DNA of 5,713 nt, from NCBI GenBank assembly GCA_964498755.1, contig CAZCIB010000080.1, positions 1 to 5,713 of the forward strand, written 5' to 3'. The notes under the pieces are model-generated. The model saw only the letters and a list, made by a program, of their open reading frames with translations, ran no database searches and was not told the DNA's origin. Positions 1 to 5,472 of this stretch are shown one piece after another (position 1 is the first letter of the stretch; each line of letters begins with the position of its first letter). This DNA is from RZZS01 sp964498755. GTDB taxonomy: Bacteria; Pseudomonadota; Alphaproteobacteria; Micavibrionales; Micavibrionaceae. The position numbers and the translations under genes were made by a program.

Positions 1-11
1 AACCACTTGCA

Positions 12-20
12 TGTTATAAT
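12..20 (+). promoter_or_regulatory. extended -10 promoter for the pentapeptide-repeat gene
   Basis: The bases read TGTTATAAT: a perfect TATAAT hexamer at 15-20 preceded by the TGn extension at 12-14, which is the classic sigma-70 extended -10 element. A matching -35 would lie outside the window. Transcription would begin near base 27 and give a leader of about 30 bases before the TTG start at 57. This supports a gene beginning inside the window rather than continuing in from the left. Confidence 0.6.
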
Positions 21-56
21 TTACCAAACGCAAGAGTAAAAGACAGGGCTATCGAT

Positions 57-1322
57 TTGGAGAAATTAAAGCAGGCTGACCTAAACGAGATCATCAAAAA
101 ACACACGCGTTTTATGAAGGGGCAGGCAGGCGGCATCCGCGCGACCGTTAAATTCAAGGATATGTCAGGATTAAGCTTTTACAAACAGGATTTAAGTCAG
201 GCCGACTTTACAGGTTCCTTGCTGGTCGAGGCTGACTTGAGCGACGGGCGGTTTTACGGCGCGTCTTTTTTTGCATGCGACATGCGCAAGGCGAATCTGT
301 CACGGGCTGATTTTTCGCGCGCCGATTTCCGCGGCGCCTATGTCGCGGGAGCTGATCTCACCGGCGCCGATCTGGATAGCGCGGACATGCGTGAGGGCCA
401 GCTTATGGGCTATGACCGTGACGGCGTTGTCGATAAAAAGCAGGATGAACGGCGCGGTAAAACCGTTTTTTCCGGGTCAGTCTTCAAGGACACCAACATG
501 TCTAATTCCATGGCCGTGGATGCGGATTTTTCGGATGCGGACCTTTCGGGCGTGAAAATCAATGAGGCCAATCTTCGCGGCGCGAATTTCAGCGGCGCAA
601 ACCTCACAAATGCTGATTTTCAGGGCTCCGATCTTTACGGATCGAAGCTTGAGGCCGCCTCGCTCGAAAACACGAATCTCGACAACACCAACACTCAGGG
701 CAGCGACATTCACGAAGTCATGGGCCAGCAGGTTGAACGGAAAAGTCTGACCGAACAAAGTGTCACGCTGAAAGATTTAATACATGACCACGTCGAATGG
801 CTCGAGAGCGCAGGAAAAAAAGGCAAGCAGCTTAACCTGAGTAAATGCGATCTGACAGGAGAGGCGGAGCTGCGTAATTACAATCTCGTGCTTTTTGTAG
901 CGATAAGCTGCAATTTTTCGGGCCTCAATCTGGAAGGGATTAAAATGGAAAGCGCGATGCTGGACCAGTCGGACTTTTCAGGTTGCCGCGTTCGCAACGC
1001 TGATTTTCGCGGATCAAGCATGAAAAACTGTTACCTGAGCCGCGCCGATTTCAGCAACACGAATTTCAACGCTCTTTATGTGCGGCGCCCGGATGGCTCT
1101 CAGGTGATACAGCGCGTCAACATGGGTAATGCGCGTCTGAACTACGTGACCTTTGACGGGGCGAGTTTCAAGGACGCGATTTTGCACGGCGCGAATTTGA
1201 AAAACGCGACGTTCCGCAAATGCGACCTGACGAATTGCGACCTGAGCGAAGCCGATACTTCGGGCTGCGATTTTTCGGGCGCGATTTTGACCGGGACGAT
1301 TCTGGAGGGGAAGAGGCGTTAG
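57..1322 (+). CDS. two-module pentapeptide-repeat protein
   Basis: A 421-residue protein made almost wholly of pentapeptide repeats (A[DN]LxX type), expected to fold as a right-handed four-sided beta-helix. It has no signal peptide or membrane segment, so it is probably cytoplasmic. It has two similar halves. Each opens with a short helical cap: LNEIIKKHTRFM at 9-20 and LKDLIHDHVEWL at 238-249, each followed by a Gly-rich turn. Each then runs through repeats, a non-repeat loop (about 113-135 and 340-352) and more repeats. The TTG start is chosen because the cap lies upstream of the only nearby ATG (base 114, residue 20), which would cut it off. A GGG at 46-48 sits 8 bases before the TTG as a weak ribosome site. 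The frame stays open to the window's left edge but contains no other start codon there. The biochemical role is unknown. Gyrase-protecting Qnr/MfpA proteins share the fold, but nothing here points specifically to them. Confidence 0.9.
   Translation: MEKLKQADLNEIIKKHTRFMKGQAGGIRATVKFKDMSGLSFYKQDLSQADFTGSLLVEADLSDGRFYGASFFACDMRKANLSRADFSRADFRGAYVAGADLTGADLDSADMREGQLMGYDRDGVVDKKQDERRGKTVFSGSVFKDTNMSNSMAVDADFSDADLSGVKINEANLRGANFSGANLTNADFQGSDLYGSKLEAASLENTNLDNTNTQGSDIHEVMGQQVERKSLTEQSVTLKDLIHDHVEWLESAGKKGKQLNLSKCDLTGEAELRNYNLVLFVAISCNFSGLNLEGIKMESAMLDQSDFSGCRVRNADFRGSSMKNCYLSRADFSNTNFNALYVRRPDGSQVIQRVNMGNARLNYVTFDGASFKDAILHGANLKNATFRKCDLTNCDLSEADTSGCDFSGAILTGTILEGKRR
168..1313 (+). repeat. pentapeptide tandem-repeat arrays within the coding region
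   Basis: Degenerate 15-base coding units recur through this span. They encode runs such as ANLSRADFSRADFRGA (residues 79-94), ANLRGANFSGANLTNADF (171-188) and CDLTNCDLSEADTSGCDF (389-406). The arrays are interrupted at bases 393-461, 720-860 (the second cap) and 1074-1112. The conservation is at protein level; the DNA units are not identical. Confidence 0.8.
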
Positions 1323-1323
1323 G

Positions 1324-3702
1324 CTAATTCCTCAGCGGCTTGCCGTTGTCGAGCATGTATTCGATGCGCGCGAGCGTGCCTTGTTCTCGAAGGAGGCCCA
1401 TGAAGGCTTCGCGTTCTAATTTGAGGATATCGTTTTCGTTCACGGGCTTCGTCCAGTCCGCCTTTTCTCCGCCGCTTAAGACATTCGCGAGATAGCCGGA
1501 GACCACAACGTCATAGGGCGTTGCCTTGCCGGACTTGCGCAGGTCCGATACGGCCAGATCGAGTGCGGCTTTCCCGGAAGCGCCGGGAAGGCGGATGTCT
1601 TCGCGTTTTTCGGGCGGGGCGTAGTTTTCGGCCAGCTCCAGAGCTTTTTGTTTAGCGTCGTATAACAGCCTGTCACGGTTCATGGTGACGCCGTCGCTCT
1701 CGCGGAAATAGCCGATTTCCTTAGCCTCCTGCGCGGATTTCGCGACCGTGGCCATGCCGATGGTTTCGAAAGATTTTCGAACTGCGCCCATCGGCGAGTG
1801 TTTCGGCGAGAACCAGATATCGGTATGTCCGGCGGCTTCGCGTTCCTGAAAGCGCAGGATCATTTCCTTACACCCGCCCCATCCCGGTATCACGCCGACG
1901 CCGACCTCGACGAGTCCGCAATAGGTTTCGGCATGGGCCTGCACGGCGTCGCTGTGCAAAAGGATTTCACAGCCGCCGCCCAGAGCCAGACCCGAAGGCG
2001 CCGCCACGACCGGAAAAGGCGCGTGTTTCAAATCCTGAAAGACCTTCTGGCCCGCCGCGACGAACTGCTCGACCTGCGGGTACATGGCAATATTGATCAT
2101 GAACAGCGCAAGACCGAGATTGGCGCCTGCAGAAAACGCGCTGCCGTCGTTATAGATGACGAGCGCCTTGTAATCGTTGCTCTCATCATTAATCAGCGCA
2201 ATGGTCTTGGAAATCTGCTCGAAAATCTGCTCGTCGAACGTGTTCATTTTGGAATGCTTTTCAAAGCACAGAACGCCGTCCCCGATATCCCAGACGCTTG
2301 CCGAACTGTTTTTGAGAACGGGTTCAGAAGCCAGTTTGAGATCAGAGAGGAGAAGCACACCCTCCGGCCTTTGAACGGGATGATACTGCCCGTCCGTCCC
2401 GAAATAATGAAGCTTTGCGTCCTTGACCTTGTAAAAACTCTGCGCGCCGACTTTTTCAACAAGCGCGGGCACGGAGATATCAAGCTTTTTCAATTCCCCG
2501 GCGAGCCAGTCTGCGCCGAGCTTGTCGATCATCTCGAACGGGCCGAACTTCCAGTTGGTTCCGAGACGCATGGCCTCGTCCACCGCGGCGACGTCGTCCG
2601 CGATTTCCGGCACGAGCGAAGCCGCATAAGCCAATGTTCTCAGCATCACCGACTTGGCGTACCGCCCGCCCGCATCGTCCGTTTCCAGCACGGCTCGCAT
2701 GCCTTTTTTGCCTGCGTCAATGCTTGAGAGTTTAGGTTTTTCTGCGGGCTTGTATTGATCTTCGCTGAATTTCTCAGGATCGAGCGCGAGGGCCTGTTTT
2801 ACTTTTCCTTTCGCATTCGGATCAAGGCGGTAAAATCCGCCTTTACCCTTGCGGCCCGTATAGCCCGCCTCGATCATCTGATGCACGAAAGGGTAATCCT
2901 TGTAGATTTTTAAATATTCGTCGCCTTCGGACAGGCTGTCTTTCATGGACGCGGCAAGATAGGGCATCAGATCCACGCCTACAAGGTCGATCAGCGCGAA
3001 CACGCCCGTTTTCGGTATGCCAAGGGGGCGTGATAAAACCGCGTCGGCGACTTCGATGGTTACGCCTTGTTCAATCAGTTCATTCAGCGCCGTCTGCATC
3101 CAGAACACCAGCAGGCGGTTCACGATAAATCCCGGCGTGTCGTTACACTGCACCACGCCTTTGCCAATCCTGCGGTCGCAAAAATCCGTAATTTCCTGAA
3201 CGGCTTCGCTACGCGTTTTGTCTCCCGGCACAATTTCCAGCAAGCGCATATAGCGCGGCGGGTTGAAGAAATGCGTGATCATAAAGTCGCGCACGAACTC
3301 CTCCGGCTGCCCTTCGGTCAGTTTCGCAAACGGGATGGTCGACGTATTGGAAGAGACAATGGACCCGGGCTTGCGATGTTTTTGAATCTTTTCGTATGTG
3401 ACGTGTTTGATTTTAACGTCCTCGAGCACAACCTCGATAATCCAGTCGCATTCTCCCAGCTTCTCCAGATCGTCCTCAAGATTGCCCGGCGTGATCAGTT
3501 TGGCGTTGCTCTTGCGCATGAAGGGCGCGGGATCGGCCTTGAGCATTTTCTGGATGGCCGTTTTGGCCAGGATATTCCGGTCCTCCGCTTTCTCGGGAAC
3601 GATATCCAGCAGCGCAACCTCAACGCCCGCATTGGCGATCTGCGCGGCGATGCCGGACCCCATAACGCCTGAACCGATAACTGCGACTTTTTCTATTGGC
3701 AT
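1324..3702 (-). CDS. fadN: FadN-type 3-hydroxyacyl-CoA dehydrogenase / enoyl-CoA hydratase
   Basis: A 792-residue bifunctional beta-oxidation enzyme. It hydrates trans-2-enoyl-CoA and oxidises the resulting L-3-hydroxyacyl-CoA with NAD. Domain order: Rossmann NAD-binding domain at about 5-185 (GSGVMGSG from residue 10), first 3HCDH domain about 188-295, second about 330-400, crotonase domain about 465-665, then a helical tail. Dehydrogenase residues are present: Ser118 (SSNTS), His144 (THFFNP), Glu156 (LLEIVPG) and Asn195 (GFIVNR). So are the hydratase oxyanion segments (FSAGANL near 523, ALGGGCE near 573) and the two glutamates Glu579 and Glu599, 20 apart as in enoyl-CoA hydratase. Both activities therefore look intact. 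Dehydrogenase-first order, length and the GKPLRN C-terminus match Bacillus FadN from memory, unlike FadB/FadJ. A TTG at 3706-3708 would add two residues, but GGGG lies 7 bases before the ATG and only one before the TTG, so ATG is preferred. No thiolase or acyl-CoA dehydrogenase gene is adjacent in this window. Confidence 0.93.
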   Translation of the reverse strand: MPIEKVAVIGSGVMGSGIAAQIANAGVEVALLDIVPEKAEDRNILAKTAIQKMLKADPAPFMRKSNAKLITPGNLEDDLEKLGECDWIIEVVLEDVKIKHVTYEKIQKHRKPGSIVSSNTSTIPFAKLTEGQPEEFVRDFMITHFFNPPRYMRLLEIVPGDKTRSEAVQEITDFCDRRIGKGVVQCNDTPGFIVNRLLVFWMQTALNELIEQGVTIEVADAVLSRPLGIPKTGVFALIDLVGVDLMPYLAASMKDSLSEGDEYLKIYKDYPFVHQMIEAGYTGRKGKGGFYRLDPNAKGKVKQALALDPEKFSEDQYKPAEKPKLSSIDAGKKGMRAVLETDDAGGRYAKSVMLRTLAYAASLVPEIADDVAAVDEAMRLGTNWKFGPFEMIDKLGADWLAGELKKLDISVPALVEKVGAQSFYKVKDAKLHYFGTDGQYHPVQRPEGVLLLSDLKLASEPVLKNSSASVWDIGDGVLCFEKHSKMNTFDEQIFEQISKTIALINDESNDYKALVIYNDGSAFSAGANLGLALFMINIAMYPQVEQFVAAGQKVFQDLKHAPFPVVAAPSGLALGGGCEILLHSDAVQAHAETYCGLVEVGVGVIPGWGGCKEMILRFQEREAAGHTDIWFSPKHSPMGAVRKSFETIGMATVAKSAQEAKEIGYFRESDGVTMNRDRLLYDAKQKALELAENYAPPEKREDIRLPGASGKAALDLAVSDLRKSGKATPYDVVVSGYLANVLSGGEKADWTKPVNENDILKLEREAFMGLLREQGTLARIEYMLDNGKPLRN

Positions 3703-3734
3703 GAGCAAACCCCGGGAACATAAAAGACGTACTC

Positions 3735-3764
3735 ATTATCCCCGCGCAGGCTTACAGTGTCCAA
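3735..3764 (-). promoter_or_regulatory. candidate promoter for the FadN-like gene
   Basis: Read on the minus strand, GATAAT (3735-3740) matches the -10 consensus at five of six positions. It is preceded after 18 bases by TTGGAC (3759-3764), a poor -35. Transcription would start near 3728, leaving about 26 bases of leader before the ATG at 3702. The match is only moderate and the gene could instead be read through from the GAF gene. I see no clear FadR- or PsrA-like palindrome here. Confidence 0.35.
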
Positions 3765-3770
3765 TTCAAA

Positions 3771-4331
3771 TTACAAAAAGGTTCCGGTTCTCGGAGCGCT
3801 CTCCCTTACCCGGTGTTTTTCCAGATGCTTCATAACTTCGGCCGCCATTGTTTTGAGCGCTTCTTCTTCCGCAAAGGAAAAGCCGCCGCGGGGCTTCATA
3901 TCGATAACGCAAAGCGATCCGATGATCATGCCGTTATAGGCGACAAGCGGCGCGCCAGCGTAGAAACGGATGTAAGGCTCGCCGGTAACGAGCGGATTGC
4001 CTTTGAAACGGAAATCTTTTTGCGCGTCCAGAACGACCAGCGGTCTGTCTTCATAAATCGTATGCGCGCAGAAAGCCTGTTCCCTCGGCGTTTCCAGGCA
4101 TTCGAGGCCGCTGCAGGATTTAAACCATTGCCGTGTCGCGTCGACCAGGGAAACAAGAGCGATCGGGGTCTTGAAGCGTTGCGCAGCGCGGTATGTGATC
4201 TCGTCAAGAGTCTCTTCCGGCCCGGTATCCATTATTCCGTAGTCCTGAAGCGTCCTGAGGCGCGTTTCTTCGTTTTCCGCCGGGGAGCGCAATAACCAGC
4301 CGGGACAATTTTCTTCATATTCACAAGACAT
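3771..4331 (-). CDS. stand-alone GAF-domain protein
   Basis: A 186-residue soluble protein with a short N-terminal helix (NEETRLRTLQDYGIMDT, residues 20-36) followed by one GAF domain at about 40-170. The bacterial GAF signature is easy to read: SLVDATRQWFKS at 61-72, ETPREQAFCAHTI at 80-92, NPLVTGEPYIRFYAGAPL at 112-129 and GSLCVID at 138-144. GAF domains of this subtype usually sit in front of histidine kinase or GGDEF outputs. Here the chain ends shortly after the exit helix (153-173), so no output domain is encoded. The ligand is unknown. Cysteines at 3, 9, 73, 78, 88 and 141 leave redox sensing possible but unproven. The ATG at 4329-4331 has no visible Shine-Dalgarno sequence. The gene lies 73 bases after the antiporter and 68 bases before the FadN-like gene, all on the same strand. 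It seems complete rather than a truncated kinase, because no kinase or cyclase sequence follows. Confidence 0.88.
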   Translation of the reverse strand: MSCEYEENCPGWLLRSPAENEETRLRTLQDYGIMDTGPEETLDEITYRAAQRFKTPIALVSLVDATRQWFKSCSGLECLETPREQAFCAHTIYEDRPLVVLDAQKDFRFKGNPLVTGEPYIRFYAGAPLVAYNGMIIGSLCVIDMKPRGGFSFAEEEALKTMAAEVMKHLEKHRVRESAPRTGTFL

Positions 4332-4338
4332 GGCTTTG

Positions 4339-4366
4339 AATATATGTTCAAACCCGCCGCAAGCAA
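4339..4366 (-). promoter_or_regulatory. candidate promoter for the GAF gene
   Basis: On the minus strand TTGCTT (4361-4366) and TATATT (4339-4344) are separated by 16 bases. The predicted first transcribed base falls at or next to the A of the ATG at 4331. Together with the missing Shine-Dalgarno sequence, this would fit a leaderless mRNA. Both hexamers are imperfect, so this remains a suggestion. Confidence 0.3.
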
Positions 4367-4404
4367 AGTGCTTCGGGAAATTGGATGTACGCTCGTATGC
4401 CGCT

Positions 4405-5373
4405 CTAGAATACGAACATCGCCGTAATGTAAATCACGTAGAGAGTGAGAAGAACTATGCCTTCCTTGCGGTCAATGACGCGCCCGGTTTTAATGATCGG
4501 GTAGAGGATAATAGCAACGATCAGCGCAAGCCAGACGTCGAATTCCGCAATGCGCCCCGTTAGCGGCAAGGGCGTAAAGAGGGCCGTTGTTCCGAGGATA
4601 AAAAAGATATTGAACAGGTTGCTGCCAAGGACATTGCCGATGACGACGTCCGCATGTTTTTTCATGGCGGCGACGACGGCGGTTGCAAGTTCCGGCAGGG
4701 ACGTCCCGATCGCGACCAGAGTCAGGCCGATGACGGCCTGGCTGACGCCAAACGCGGTTGCTATGTTCACGGCCCCTTCGACAAGCAAATTCGCCCCTGC
4801 AGCCAGACCGACCAGACCGGCGAGAATATAGGCCCCGGACTGCCATAACTTTTCCGGCGCTTCGGGAACGTCTTCCGTCATATGTTCGCGCGATTCATCC
4901 ATATCTTTTTTCTGTTCCGGCGTCGCTTTTTTATCATCAAGATACGACCAGTATATGTATCCGGCGAGCATGGCGATCATGATCGCGCCGCCGATCCAGT
5001 TGATTTCATTCAGCATGGCCAGAAGACAGAGAAACAGGCTGGCAAAAATGACAATGACCGAGTTGCGGCGTATCTCCCGCGTTCCTGACGCCATTGGCGA
5101 AATCGCAGCTGCAAAGCCAATGATCAGCAGAATATTGGCGACGTTCGAGCCCACGACGTTCCCGAGAGAAATCTCCGGCGAACCGGTCAAAGCGGCCTGT
5201 AAGGAGACAATCAGTTCCGGCGCGCTTGTACCGAATCCTATGACGACGAGCGAAACAAGCAAGGTGGACACGCCAAAGCGCACGGCGGCGCCAACGCTGC
5301 CCTTAACCAGCCATTCGCCGCCGAAAAACAACAATGCCAGACCGATGAGAACGAAGATAATGTCTAAAACCAT
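4405..5373 (-). CDS. sodium/calcium antiporter, CaCA family (YrbG-like)
   Basis: A 322-residue inner-membrane protein with about ten hydrophobic segments arranged as two inverted halves, the CaCA plan. It is expected to exchange Na+ (or H+) for Ca2+ across the membrane. The alpha-1 repeat has GFGTSAPE at 46-53 and GNVVGSNVAN at 71-80; alpha-2 has AIGTSLPE at 221-228 and GNVLGSNLFN at 246-255. Glu53 and Glu228 correspond to the cation-binding glutamates of the archaeal exchanger NCX_Mj. Between the halves is a charged, mostly cytosolic loop at about 145-178, rich in Asp, Glu and Lys. Length matches E. coli YrbG-type proteins (about 325). A TTG at 5404-5406 would add 11 hydrophilic residues and place a perfect inverted repeat inside the coding region. 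The ATG at 5371-5373 leads straight into the first membrane helix and is preferred, although its ribosome site (GCGGA, about 7 bases away) is weak. Substrate is inferred from family only. Confidence 0.92.
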   Translation of the reverse strand: MVLDIIFVLIGLALLFFGGEWLVKGSVGAAVRFGVSTLLVSLVVIGFGTSAPELIVSLQAALTGSPEISLGNVVGSNVANILLIIGFAAAISPMASGTREIRRNSVIVIFASLFLCLLAMLNEINWIGGAIMIAMLAGYIYWSYLDDKKATPEQKKDMDESREHMTEDVPEAPEKLWQSGAYILAGLVGLAAGANLLVEGAVNIATAFGVSQAVIGLTLVAIGTSLPELATAVVAAMKKHADVVIGNVLGSNLFNIFFILGTTALFTPLPLTGRIAEFDVWLALIVAIILYPIIKTGRVIDRKEGIVLLTLYVIYITAMFVF

Positions 5374-5389
5374 AAGCGCGTCCGCTCTT

Positions 5390-5403
5390 AACTGTTTACA
5401 GTT
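5390..5403. promoter_or_regulatory. perfect inverted repeat, candidate operator
   Basis: AACTGTTTACAGTT consists of two 6-base arms (AACTGT and ACAGTT) that are exact reverse complements around a 2-base centre. It lies 16 bases before the preferred ATG of the antiporter gene, in the divergent intergenic region. Size and symmetry suit a dimeric repressor site, or a small hairpin in the leader. It has no U-run, so it is not a terminator. No regulator is identified. Confidence 0.4.
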
Positions 5404-5434
5404 CAAATGGTTAGCAGAGAAGCGTTGAAAAGGC

Positions 5435-5441
5435 TATTCTA
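5435..5441. promoter_or_regulatory. candidate symmetric -10 element between divergent genes
   Basis: On the minus strand this reads TAGAATA, giving TAGAAT as a five-of-six -10 match for the antiporter gene. On the plus strand it reads TATTCTA, giving TATTCT as a weaker four-of-six -10 for the DUF2628 gene, with a poor TTAGCA (5411-5416) 18 bases earlier. Predicted starts are near 5429 (minus) and 5447 (plus). No good -35 is visible for the minus direction. Confidence 0.3.
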
Positions 5442-5472
5442 AATTTTTACATCGTGTATGATTTTATGCGTG

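Noticed and set aside
114..116. ATG at residue 20 as the start of the pentapeptide protein
   Set aside because: It has no ribosome site and would remove the helical cap that is duplicated later in the same protein.
477..758. 93-codon minus-strand frame inside the pentapeptide gene
   Set aside because: The repetitive translation merely mirrors the pentapeptide repeat on the other strand.
57..1322. Identification as a Qnr/MfpA-type gyrase-protection protein
   Set aside because: At 421 residues with two caps and interrupting loops it does not match the roughly 200-residue Qnr layout; only the general fold is shared.
1798..2727. 309-codon open frame on the plus strand
   Set aside because: It lies wholly antisense to the well-conserved FadN-like gene, has no recognisable domain, and looks like a by-product of codon bias on the opposite strand.
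3067..3672. 201-codon open frame on the plus strand
   Set aside because: It is antisense to the NAD-binding half of the FadN-like enzyme, and its translation shows no family features.
3813..4295. 160-codon open frame on the plus strand
   Set aside because: It is antisense to the GAF gene, which has a clear domain signature; no independent support.
4361..4373. Small hairpin AAGCA-CTT-TGCTT (minus strand) after the antiporter stop
   Set aside because: A five-base stem with no following T-run is too weak to call a terminator; part of it also overlaps the possible -35 of the GAF gene.
4955..5428. 157-codon open frame on the plus strand
   Set aside because: It is antisense to the antiporter and runs through its promoter region; low-complexity translation without domain features.
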